Source: Baffinella frigidus
Taxonomy: Eukaryota > Cryptophyceae > Cryptomonadales > Baffinellaceae
NCBI GenBank assembly: GCA_026770585.1
Contig: MU646576.1
Span: forward strand, 436,040 to 447,382
Reading direction: 5' to 3'
Length of the DNA stretch: 11,343 nucleotides
Position numbers and translations under genes: made by a program. Below, in pieces: positions 5,689 to 10,910 of the stretch (the stretch's first letter is position 1; the number at the start of each line of letters is the position of its first letter). The notes under the pieces were generated by a model that searched no databases, was not told the DNA's origin, and saw only the letters and a list, made by a program, of their open reading frames with translations.

Positions 5689-5813
5689 TCTATCACGTCA
5701 TGGAAGCCGAATAATGGTGAGGGTATGTGGTATCTCCGTGGAACAAGCAAGACTTTGAAGGAACCGGCGGAAATTAGAAGGACCTATACGGATCTAGAAG
5801 GATCTAGAAGGAT

Positions 5814-5955
5814 CTAGAAGAAAATAGAAGGACGGATGAAGGTGCTGACACCTTTCTTTCGGGTCGGGCCGGGAGGGATAATCCGGTCGTTATCGAACGC
5901 GCACGTCACGTCCGCGAAATCGCGCGGTTTGATGATCACGGGAAGCACGAAGGAA
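5814..5955 (-). CDS. Exon E3, copy 2
   Basis: Aligned core 5850-5952 matches E3 copy 1 at 98 of 103 bases. Acceptor side TTTCTGCTAG, then one base and SFVLPVIIKP, DFADVTCAFDNDR, RKK. Of five differences from copy 1, three are silent third-position changes; the others are T/I and P/T. A GT at AAAG|GTGTCA gives the same one-base overhang as copy 1. Reading on reaches a stop in the decamers at 5814. It lacks the N-terminal part (WNPDMGNVDWD) of copy 1. Confidence 0.5.
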
Positions 5956-6005
5956 CTAGCAGAAAGTAGAAGGATCTGGAAGGATCTAGAATGATCTATA
6001 ATGAT

Positions 6006-6171
6006 CTAGAAGGGAATAGAAGGACCTTTCTTTCGGGGCGGGCCGGGGGGGATAATCCGGTCGTTGTCGAACGCGCACGTCACGTCCGCGAAATCGCGGG
6101 GTTTGGTGATCACGGGAAGCACGAAGCTGTTCACCACGTCCCAATCCACGTTCCCCATGTCCGGATTCCAC
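6006..6171 (-). CDS. Exon E3, copy 1
   Basis: Begins on the minus strand after CCCTAAACCAG; one base, then WNPDMGNVDWDVVN, SFVLPVI and DFADVTCAFDNDR, then RKK at AAAG|GTCCTT, so the likely exon is 6026-6171 (146 bp) with one base over. Read straight through it ends at a stop at 6006. Nearly every third base is G or C. The first G joins CG from E2 to make Arg; the last G joins GA of E4 to make Gly. This is the most protein-like stretch in the window. An ATG at 6158-6156 gives a 50-codon frame, but the conserved frame begins before it. The family is not recognised. Confidence 0.6.
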
Positions 6172-6175
6172 CTGG

Positions 6176-6450
6176 TTTAGGGTTTAGGGTTTAGGGTGTA
6201 GGGTTCAGGGTGTTGGGTTTCAGGTTTAGGGGTTAGGCCAGGTGGACCCAGCGGAGTTTATCCCCAGACAATCGACTTTAGAGGATCCTCCTAGCGCCTA
6301 AAGTAGTCGAATTCCGTATGCGATTTAAACCCTGAAACTGCAGCCGGTGATGTAGGATTCCTCCCAACTTGTTTTTTGTTCAACCCTCTTTCTGGTTTCT
6401 GGTTTAGGGTGTAGGGTCGAGGGTCTAGGGTGTAGCGGGTGCGGGGAACA
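6176..6450. other. Short telomere-like block and unassigned spacer
   Basis: 6176-6236 are TTTAGGG/TGTAGGG variants, flanked by TCCACCTGG (6167-6175) and CCAGGTGGA (6237-6245), an inverted 9-mer pair. The rest is unassigned; a minus-strand frame around 6365-6280 (words LHHRLQFQGLNR) is open but has no second copy to test it. GAGGATCCTC near 6282 is a small palindrome. Confidence 0.5.
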
Positions 6451-6468
6451 CCGGTGTTCGGTATTCAT
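6451..6468 (-). pseudogene. Exon E2, copy 6 (end only)
   Basis: MNTEHR followed by a GT inside CACCG|GTGTTC, matching the end of E2 copy 1 with silent AAC/AAT and GAG/GAA changes. Only the last six codons are left. Confidence 0.35.
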
Positions 6469-6499
6469 TCAGGGTGTACGGTCCAGGTTCGAGGTTCTA

Positions 6500-6655
6500 G
6501 GGTTTATGGTGTAGGGTGTAGGGTGTAGGGTGTAGGGTGTAAGGTGTAGGGTGTGAGGTGTAGGGTGTAGGGTGTAGGGTGTAGGGTGTAGGGTGTAGGG
6601 TGTGAGGTGTAGGGTGTAGTGTGTAGGGTGTAGGGTGTAGGGTGTAGGGTGAGGG
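6500..6655. repeat. GGGTGTA heptamer array
   Basis: About 20 GGGTGTA units with a few GAGGTGTA and GTGTGTA variants. In the sense direction it starts immediately after the donor-like CACCG|GTAGCC of E2 copy 1 and fills the space towards E3. Confidence 0.97.
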
Positions 6656-6659
6656 CTAC

Positions 6660-6777
6660 CGGTGCTCGGTGTTCATGGCGGCAAGCGCGTTGATCTGGAG
6701 GCGATGCGGGTGGTAGAGCGCGGAGGCCAGGACCGTGACCACTCGCTGCGGAAACCACCAACTCGCCTCGTCCAATC
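6660..6777 (-). CDS. Exon E2, copy 1
   Basis: 118 bp on the minus strand from TTCTCTTGGCAG| to CACCG|GTAGCC: two bases, 38 codons, two bases. Words: GLDEASWWFPQRVV, SALYHPHRLQINAL and AAMNTEH, with G/C at most third positions. The opening Gly uses the last base of E1. The acceptor is pyrimidine-rich. If the GT is not used, a stop follows one codon later. Five other copies share the start or the end. The tryptophan pair and the amphipathic Leu/Ala stretch suggest helices; no family is recognised. Confidence 0.6.
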
Positions 6778-6799
6778 CTGCCAAGAGAAGCAGGAAGCG

Positions 6800-6873
6800 T
6801 TAGTCGAAGCAGCCAGGAGGAGAGAGGGCGGGCGCGTCGGTCAGCGGAAACCACCAACTCGCCTCGTCCAATC
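6800..6873 (-). pseudogene. Exon E2, copy 2
   Basis: CTGCTTTCCAG then GLDEASWWFPL, leaving the E2 pattern after FP and ending at a stop at 6800. Same acceptor phase as copy 1. Confidence 0.45.
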
Positions 6874-6890
6874 CTGGAAAGCAGGAAGTG

Positions 6891-7270
6891 TTAGTCAGTG
6901 TGTGAAAGGAGAGAGGGAGGGCGCGTTAGTCTGCGGGAACCACCATGACGCTGCATCCAATCCTGTCGCACAGCCACTTGTTCGTTAGGGTGTAGGGTGT
7001 TGGCGTTAGTCTGTGCGCCGCTGCGACGGGGAAAGAAGTGTTCAGCCCTGCGGACAGCCTCCGGGAGGAGGGAGGCCTCCCTGGCGCGCGCACGAGTAAG
7101 CAAAGGGTGGTAGAGCGCGGAGGTGAGGACCGTGACCACTCGCTGCGGAAACCACCAACTCGCCTCGTCCAATCCTGCCAAGAGAAGCAGGAAGCGTTGG
7201 TCCAAGCAGCCAGGAGGAGAGAGGGCGGGCGCGTCAGTCTGCGGACACCACCAACTCGCCGCATCCAATC
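6891..7270 (-). CDS. Exons E2 copies 5 and 4 in one open frame
   Basis: After GCTGCCTGGCAG the frame reads GLDAASWWCPQ (copy 5, from 7270). It stays open through a Pro/Leu-rich stretch into LLLLAGLDEASWWFPQ (copy 4, acceptor-like TTCTCTTGGCAG at 7175-7186), then SALYHP and a different tail from copy 1 (AREASLLPEAVRRAEHFF). Beyond about 7010 it reads telomere-like sequence and then copy 3 in the wrong frame, so the true end of copy 4 lies before that. No clear GT donor was found for either copy. Confidence 0.45.
6895..6962 (-). pseudogene. Exon E2, copy 3
   Basis: Acceptor-like TGCGACAG then GLDAASWWFPQ, stop at 6895. Against copy 1 the Ser codon is TCA instead of AGT, a three-base change that keeps Ser; GAC/GAT and TTT/TTC are also silent. 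Those changes are non-silent in both other frames, so this is strong local evidence for the coding frame. Confidence 0.5.
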
Positions 7271-7300
7271 CTGCCAGGCAGCCATGTGTTCGTTAGGGTT

Positions 7301-7530
7301 CAGGGTGTAAGGTTCAGGTTTGCCAGCGCAACGTCTGACGCGCCCCGCCGTAAGCAGAACGCGTTCATAGGAGTTGGACCAAGGTTAATTAGGGCCCTAA
7401 GTCAATTTTATTAGGGCAGAATCCGGTTTGATAGTCCATTTTCTTTTCAATTCAACATGTTCCCGGATAAAAGCATGAAGCGTTCGGCCAGCCCTGCCCC
7501 TTTCAGCACTCTTGACCACTTTCAGCACCA
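7301..7530. other. No gene recognised
   Basis: Short heptamer remnants to 7320, then mixed sequence including an A/T-richer part (7380-7460). TTAGGGCCCTAA at 7389-7400 is a 12-bp palindrome. A minus-strand frame runs from about 7582 to 7405 but only its first residues match anything else here. Confidence 0.5.
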
Positions 7531-7548
7531 GGAGGGCCGGGAGGGCAC

Positions 7549-7582
7549 CTGCGTACTTCGGAAGGAGGGCCGGCATGCTTTC
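7549..7582 (-). pseudogene. Exon E1, copy 7 (end only)
   Basis: ESMPALLPKYAG, aligning with RETLPALLPYYTG of E1 copy 2, ending at GCAG|GTGCCC. Upstream in the sense direction the exon is replaced by CCCGAAA heptamers. Confidence 0.4.
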
Positions 7583-7693
7583 GGGTTTCGGGTTTCGGGT
7601 TTCGGGTTCCGGGTTTCGGGTTTCGGGTTCCGGGTTTCGGGTTTCGGGTTCCGGGTTTCGGGTTTCGGGTTTCGGGTTTCGGGTTTCGGGTTT
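7574..7693. repeat. GGGTTTC heptamer array
   Basis: About 16 units of GGGTTTC with regularly placed GGGTTCC variants, giving partial 21-bp periodicity. It abuts E1 copy 7. Frames over it (GFRVSGF periods) are artefacts. Confidence 0.97.
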
Positions 7694-7761
7694 AGGGGCT
7701 GGGAGGGTACCGTTGTAATACGGGCGAAGGGCTTTGGGGTTGAGAGTTGAGGGCTGGGAGG

Positions 7762-7826
7762 GTAGGGGAGGAGTAGGGGAGGAGTGCTGGGAGGGTTTCG
7801 CGGTGGAACGCGACCATCAGGTTCAG
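7762..7826 (-). pseudogene. Exon E1, copy 6
   Basis: LNLMVAFHRETLPALLPY, then a local duplication of the GGGGAGGAGTA word breaks the end. The AG seen before copies 3 and 4 is absent (AACACTCAACTCT). Probably a dead copy. Confidence 0.45.
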
Positions 7827-7945
7827 AGTTGAGTGTTGAGTGTTAAGTGTTTAGTGTCGAGTGTTGAGGGTCTCAGGTTTAGGGTTTAGAGTTTAGGGTT
7901 TAGGGTTTAGGGTTTAGGATTTAGGGTTGAGAGTTGAGGGTTGAG
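7827..7945. repeat. Mixed heptamer block
   Basis: GTGTTGA/GTGTTAA-type units, then TTTAGGG (7872-7925), then GTTGAGG variants. Confidence 0.85.
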
Positions 7946-7948
7946 GGC

Positions 7949-7984
7949 ACCGGTGTACTACGGAAGGAGTGCAGAGAGTGTTTC
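7949..7984 (-). pseudogene. Exon E1, copy 5 (degenerate)
   Basis: ETLSALLP, then a TAG at 7960-7958 where copies 3 and 4 have a Tyr codon, then YTG at ACCGGT. The in-frame stop marks it as broken. Confidence 0.45.
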
Positions 7985-8016
7985 GGGTTTCGGGATCCAA
8001 CTAATTCCGGTATCCC

Positions 8017-8156
8017 GGTATTCCGTAGGGTGCTACGGTAGGCAATACAGTAGGGCGCTACGGAATCCCAGAATTTGGTTGATGGCGGTATTCCGTAGGG
8101 TGCTACGGTAGGCAATACAGCAGGGTGCTACAGAATGCCGGAATTTGGTTGATGCT
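8017..8156. repeat. 70-bp tandem repeat, two copies, each a hairpin
   Basis: 8017-8086 and 8087-8156 differ at about seven bases. Each contains ATTCCGTAG and an inverted CTACGGAAT (intact in copy 1), plus TGCTACGGTAGGCAATACAG. A related GCGGTAGGCAACCCGTAGGG occurs at about 8750-8769. Confidence 0.9.
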
Positions 8157-8179
8157 GGAATTAGGGCGTCCGTTCTTAC

Positions 8180-8241
8180 CGGTGTAGTAGGGGAGGAGCG
8201 CCGGGAGGGTTTCGCGGTGGAACGCGGCCATCAGGTCCAGA
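8180..8241 (-). CDS. Exon E1, copy 4
   Basis: LDLMAAFHRETLPALLPYYT plus one base, at ACCG|GTAAGA, a canonical-looking donor. The acceptor side is AACACTAAAG, followed by one base, so its entry phase differs from copies 1 and 2, which have a longer 5' part. Upstream in the sense direction are CTTAACA heptamers. Copy 3 differs by silent CTG/TTG and TAC/TAT changes only. Confidence 0.5.
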
Positions 8242-8243
8242 CT

Positions 8244-8410
8244 TTAGTGTTGTGTGTTAAGTGTTAAGTGTTAAGTGTTAAGTGTTAAGTGTTGAGTTTT
8301 AAGGTGTTGGGTTTAGGGTTTAGGGTTTAGGGTTTAGGGTTTAGGGTTTATGGTTTAGGGTGTAGGGTTTAGGGTTTAGAGTTCAGGGTGTAGGGTTTAG
8401 GGTTTAGGGT
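8244..8410. repeat. GTGTTAA run then TTTAGGG block
   Basis: About six GTGTTAA units (8247-8292), then TTTAGGG/TGTAGGG units. The same two-part block recurs at 8477-8622, so exon E1 plus both heptamer types form a higher-order repeat of about 212-233 bp (starts at 8178, 8411 and 8623). Confidence 0.95.
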
Positions 8411-8412
8411 AC

Positions 8413-8474
8413 CGGTATAGTAGGGGAGGAGCGCCGGGAGGGTTTCGCGGTGGAACGCGGCCATCAAGTCCAGA
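8413..8474 (-). CDS. Exon E1, copy 3
   Basis: Same peptide as copy 4 through silent codon changes, ending at ACCG|GTACCC with one base over. A 5'-shortened version of the exon compared with copy 2 (HL reduced to L after the Asp). Confidence 0.5.
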
Positions 8475-8476
8475 CT

Positions 8477-8622
8477 TTAGTGTTGTGTGCTAAGTGTTAA
8501 GTGTTAAGTGTTAAGTGTTGAGTTTTAAGGTGTCGGGTTTAGGGTTTAGGGTGTAGGGTTTAGGGTTTAGGGTTTATGGTTTAGGGTGTAGGGTTTAGGG
8601 TGTAGGGTTTAGGGTGTAGGGT
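8477..8622. repeat. GTGTTAA run then TTTAGGG/TGTAGGG block
   Basis: Second occurrence of the two-part heptamer block between E1 copies 2 and 3. Confidence 0.95.
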
Positions 8623-8624
8623 AC

Positions 8625-8706
8625 CGGTATAATAGGGGAGGAGTGCAGGGAGGGTTTCGCGGTGGAACGCGACCATCAAGTGGTCCCACCAGCAAGCTGT
8701 CACCAC
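8625..8706 (-). CDS. Exon E1, copy 2
   Basis: 82 bp on the minus strand from TGCCTTGGCAG| to ACCG|GTACCC, phase 0 entry and one base over. Words: VVTACWWDHLMVAFH and RETLPALLPYY. Copy 1 (9308-9418) aligns codon for codon over 24 codons with silent changes at Val, Leu, Phe and Ala and a few replacements. The trailing G plus GA of E2 makes Gly. This is the copy chosen for the proposed gene. Confidence 0.6.
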
Positions 8707-9205
8707 CTGCCAAGGCAAAACCCCTTAAGCGATAAGACATACGACCCTGCGGTAGGCAACCCGTAGGGACATAGGGGGGTTCCTACGGATAAGGTACACA
8801 GTTTTCATCTCGGACCGTACCAGAATCTGTCCCGGTGAAAAGGCGTAAGATAGCATCATTTGATGCCTAAAATAGCATATGCACCCTTACCTTCCGCGTG
8901 GGGAGCCTAAGATAGCGGGACAGATTCTGTCTTGGTCCGAAAGGCGGATTGCCATTATAGCTCTTGTCTCTGAGACGGGCCCGTTTCTGAAGGCGCATAG
9001 ACTTTTGTATCACTCAACTCAAGGCTCAAAGGCCTCATTTAGGACCTGTATCGAGAGTAATAAAGAGGACGCGAAGAAGATTTCGGAACATCACTGCATC
9101 AGCCACGCTGTTATGCATGGTTTGTATCCCCAACATAGCATATTCACCCTGACATGCCACATATCAAAGCCTCACATAGCATAAAAAGTGGAGCCGGTTC
9201 AGTGT
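8707..9205. other. ~500-bp insertion, no gene recognised
   Basis: Separates two parts that are contiguous at 10041-10229, so it looks like an insertion. It contains foldback 4, words of GCCTAAGATAGC type, a 29-bp segment (9081-9109) that recurs at 10711-10739, and at its right end the repeat shared with 3865-3928. A 101-codon plus-strand frame (8879-9184) overlaps the foldback and has no supporting copy. Confidence 0.5.
8810..8940. repeat. Foldback element 4
   Basis: Arms 8810-8833 (TCGGACC..AGAATCTGTCCC) and 8917-8940 pair at about 21 of 24 bases. Inside, GCATCATTTGATGC is a small palindrome and AAGATAGC/AAAATAGC words repeat three times. A related ATAGCATA stretch is at 9133-9183. Confidence 0.75.
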
Positions 9206-9343
9206 ACCACCCGGTGGACTACGGACCTTTCATCAAAAGTCAACTTACCCTAGGGCAGTGAACTTTAAGGATTTTCTCATGCAAATTTGATCACGTTACC
9301 GCTAAATCTAGGGGTCTCGAAACCCTCGAAGCCCACCGAGTGG
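9206..9343. repeat. Dispersed ~140-bp segment, copy 1
   Basis: Matches 10091-10229 in the same orientation: CCTTTCATCAAAAGTCAACTT, GATTTTCT..TGCAAATTTG, CGAAACCCTCGAAGCCCACC. On the minus strand it contains CTAGG|GTAAGTTGAC, a canonical 5' splice-site word; the other copy has a GC in place of the GT. It may be intron or exon flank just upstream of E1. Confidence 0.75.
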
Positions 9344-9418
9344 GAAGGGGAGGAGGGCAGGGAGGGTTTCGCGGTGAAACGCAATCAGTAGGTGGTCCCT
9401 CCAGCCAGCTTTAACCAC
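9308..9418 (-). CDS. Exon E1, copy 1
   Basis: Begins directly after GGGTTTATGGCTTAG-type heptamers: the minus strand reads CCCTAACAG, then VVKAGWRDHLLIAFHRETLP and ALLP, with an altered end (FPLGG instead of YYTG) running to a stop at 9308. Same entry phase as copy 2. The ACCGGT donor word is missing, so its 3' side is rearranged into the dispersed 140-bp segment. Confidence 0.5.
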   Translation of the reverse strand: MVKAGWRDHLLIAFHRETLPALLPFPLGGLRGFRDP

Positions 9419-9445
9419 CTGTTAGGGTTTATGGCTTAGGGTTTA

Positions 9446-9980
9446 GGATGCACGCGTCGCTTACCACGCCACATCACAAGTGGGATTTTCATACACACTC
9501 GTTTGCAATAGATGGCCTATCCTGGTAAAAATTCTTTTTTTTATCCTGGTAAAAATTCTTTTTAAACATTGTAGCGCCCACGAAGAGCCCCAATTCCCAA
9601 CACGTTTGGCGTGTTTCCCGGGTAGAATCAACTTCACCTGAACATCGTGTAGTAAAAATGAGATATCGACGTATGACCTGGCGTGGACTATCGCGCTTTA
9701 GTTTGGGATGCACGCGTCGCTTAACCATTGCGCTTCAGTTTCTACGGAAAACCCACAGCCCCCGCTAGCACGAAATCCGTGCTCAATGGCTCCAATTTCC
9801 ACAACGAGGAAAATTCAAATTCCCCTCAAATTATCGTTTGAAAATGCTTTTATCTTTTTTTAGTACCAAAAGATGCCTTTTAAACTCAAATCCGTTTTAA
9901 CAAAAATAGACGGACAGAGCGGGTCAAGGGATCGCAGTAGTTGGGATGCACGCGTCGCTTTACTATCGCGCTTTACTATT
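9446..9980. repeat. Three copies of a GGATGCACGCGTCGCTT sequence
   Basis: Copies at 9446-9464 plus 9687-9702 (interrupted by the MITE), 9705-9741 and 9943-9980. After the shared start each continues with an A/T-rich variant and a CGCGCTTTAGT-like end. CGCTTTACTAT is further repeated three times up to 10009. 9742-9942 between them is A/T-rich with no gene recognised. Confidence 0.75.
9463..9686. mobile_element. MITE-like element, copy 2
   Basis: Ends are CCACGCCACATCACAAGT and an inverted CCACGCCAGGTCATACGT (14 of 18 bases). It aligns with 3599-3789. It has its own internal tandem duplication of TATCCTGGTAAAAATTC with a T run (9523-9566). It splits a sequence that is intact nearby: left part ending CACGCGTCGCTTA and right part starting ACTATCGCGCTTTAG, against the uninterrupted version at 9943-9980. 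Confidence 0.75.
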
Positions 9981-10042
9981 GCCCGGCCTTCTACAGCCGC
10001 TTTACTATGTCCTCAAGTACCACCCTGAATGTGGACGGCGGA

Positions 10043-10076
10043 CATCAAGTGGTCCCACCAGCACCACACCCCGCGC
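10043..10076 (-). pseudogene. E1 relic
   Basis: CACGCAG on the minus strand, then WCWWDHLM, the middle of E1, before leaving the pattern. One extra base upstream relative to copy 2 shifts the start frame. Confidence 0.35.
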
Positions 10077-10090
10077 CTGCGTGACCTCTC

Positions 10091-10229
10091 ACCACACGGT
10101 GGACCACGAACCTTTCATCAAAAGTCAACTTGCCTTGATGCAATTTACTTTGGAGATTTTCTGGTGCAATTTGGTCACGTACCCCCCTGGAATCCAGGCC
10201 CAACGAAACCCTCGAAGCCCACCATGTGG
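10091..10229. repeat. Dispersed ~140-bp segment, copy 2
   Basis: Partner of 9206-9343; here contiguous with the E1 relic. A longer minus-strand frame crosses it (10045-10392), but the partner copy has frame breaks there, so coding is doubtful. Confidence 0.75.
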
Positions 10230-10401
10230 CAGGGTCTAGCATTTCCCTGAAATCACCTTGGAATGAGACAGATCTGTCTGCGCCTCCCACAGACTGAATT
10301 AGTACCAGGAATACGGAACTATGGCGAGTTCTTTTACAAACAGATTGTTGCACCGCGTGACCAAATATTTTTAAAAATGCATTCCATGTCAATCCAGACG
10401 C
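10230..10401. other. No gene recognised
   Basis: Mixed sequence. CAGATCTG near 10270 and GACTGAAT (10294-10301), inverted at 10498-10505, hint at an outer arm of the following foldback. Confidence 0.4.
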
Positions 10402-10500
10402 AACCGCTTCTTCTTCCCTTTAAAAACTTTACAATGCGACCCCTTTATAATCATTAGAATGAATCTTTTGTGTAGTAATTTTAGAAAGGAAGAAGCGATT
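10402..10500. repeat. Foldback element 5
   Basis: Left CGCTTCTTCTTCCCTTTAAAA and right TTTTAGAAAGGAAGAAGCG are imperfect reverse complements; the right arm carries TGTAGTAATTTT, also found in foldback 1. Confidence 0.65.
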
Positions 10501-10538
10501 CAGTCCCCTTGGCGCGTCGCGTGGCAAGTTGTCACCAC

Positions 10539-10708
10539 GTAGAGCGCTTGCGGGGAAACTTGGCCGATTTCAACGAGAAATATTTTCAGAAATGCAGAGC
10601 TTTTGTACCAGGACGTGACATGAAACCGGTCCATCTAAACGATTCTGGTACAAATTCCGAGAAAAAAATCTCGTTGAAGTCGGCCAAGTTTTCCCGCAAG
10701 CGCTCTAC
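10539..10708. repeat. Foldback element 6
   Basis: Arms 10539-10578 and 10669-10708 match at 38 of 40 bases (GTAGAGCGCTTGCGGG at the end). Inside, TTTTGTACCAG and CTGGTACAAA extend the pairing imperfectly. This is the strongest palindrome here; the 84-codon frame over it is a shadow. A 29-bp segment shared with 9081-9109 follows at once. Confidence 0.9.
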
Positions 10709-10739
10709 CATTTCGGAACATCGCTGCATCAGTCACGCT

Positions 10740-10794
10740 CAGGGTTTAGGGTTTAGGGTTTAGACTTGAGGGTTTAGCGTTTAAAGTTGAGAGT
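10740..10794. repeat. Telomere-like block
   Basis: TTTAGGG units degrading to TTGAGGG and AGTTGAG variants, on the downstream (sense) side of the E0 candidate. Confidence 0.85.
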
Positions 10795-10839
10795 TTAGGG
10801 GTGGAACCTCCTCGTCTTGTGGATCAGGGAGTCCGTAAC
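10795..10839 (-). CDS. Candidate upstream exon E0
   Basis: After TTTTTGGAACAG on the minus strand: VTDSLIHKTRRFHP, with G/C at almost every third position, then a stop in the adjoining heptamers. A GT follows AGGAG. Its overhang does not match E1 directly, so another exon would have to lie between. No second copy is in the window to test the frame. Confidence 0.35.
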   Translation of the reverse strand, partial: VTDSLIHKTRRFHP

Positions 10840-10859
10840 CTGTTCCAAAAAGGAATTAG

Positions 10860-10910
10860 GGGTCAGGGTTTAGGGTTTAGGGTTTAGGGTTTAGGGTGCA
10901 GGGTGCAGGG
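10860..10910. repeat. Telomere-like block
   Basis: About four TTTAGGG units ending in GGGTGCA variants. Confidence 0.9.

Larger units (their letters stand above)
5462..6027. repeat. GGATCTAGAA decamer clusters in a larger duplication
   Basis: Decamer units GGATCTAGAA with variants occur at about 5505-5578, 5770-5830 and 5962-6020, each ending with GGAAATAGAAGGAC or close to it. GAACTAGCAGAAAGTAG precedes the first and third clusters. The last two clusters are spaced by the E3 copy, with a unit of about 174 bp, so decamers and exon were duplicated together. Confidence 0.85.
6708..7248. repeat. ~140-bp segmental duplication over E2 exons
   Basis: 6708-6850 and 7106-7248 are nearly identical, differing at about seven bases. 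Each carries the middle and start of an E2 exon, its acceptor, and a GAGAGAGGGCGGGCGCGTC tract. Homology stops sharply after the codons for ALYHP, where copies 1 and 4 take different C-terminal parts. Confidence 0.9.

Noticed and set aside
6662-6988. Plus-strand frames over the E2 segment (also 7038-7310)
   Set aside because: They are antisense to E2, and substitutions between copies are silent only on the minus strand in one frame.
7389-7400. TTAGGGCCCTAA as a telomere fusion point
   Set aside because: Only 12 bp, not flanked by telomere arrays on both sides, and the local unit is TTTAGGG rather than TTAGGG. Chance is likely.
8017-8156. CRISPR-like array or attachment site from the 70-bp repeats
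   Set aside because: Only two directly adjacent copies with no spacers, in a eukaryotic context; a simple tandem duplication.
8879-9184. 101-codon plus-strand frame
   Set aside because: It overlaps foldback 4 and a dispersed repeat, has no codon bias and has no second copy showing silent changes.
10045-10392. 115-codon minus-strand frame
   Set aside because: The homologous segment at 9206-9343 has stops and shifts in this frame. It is kept only as a dispersed repeat.
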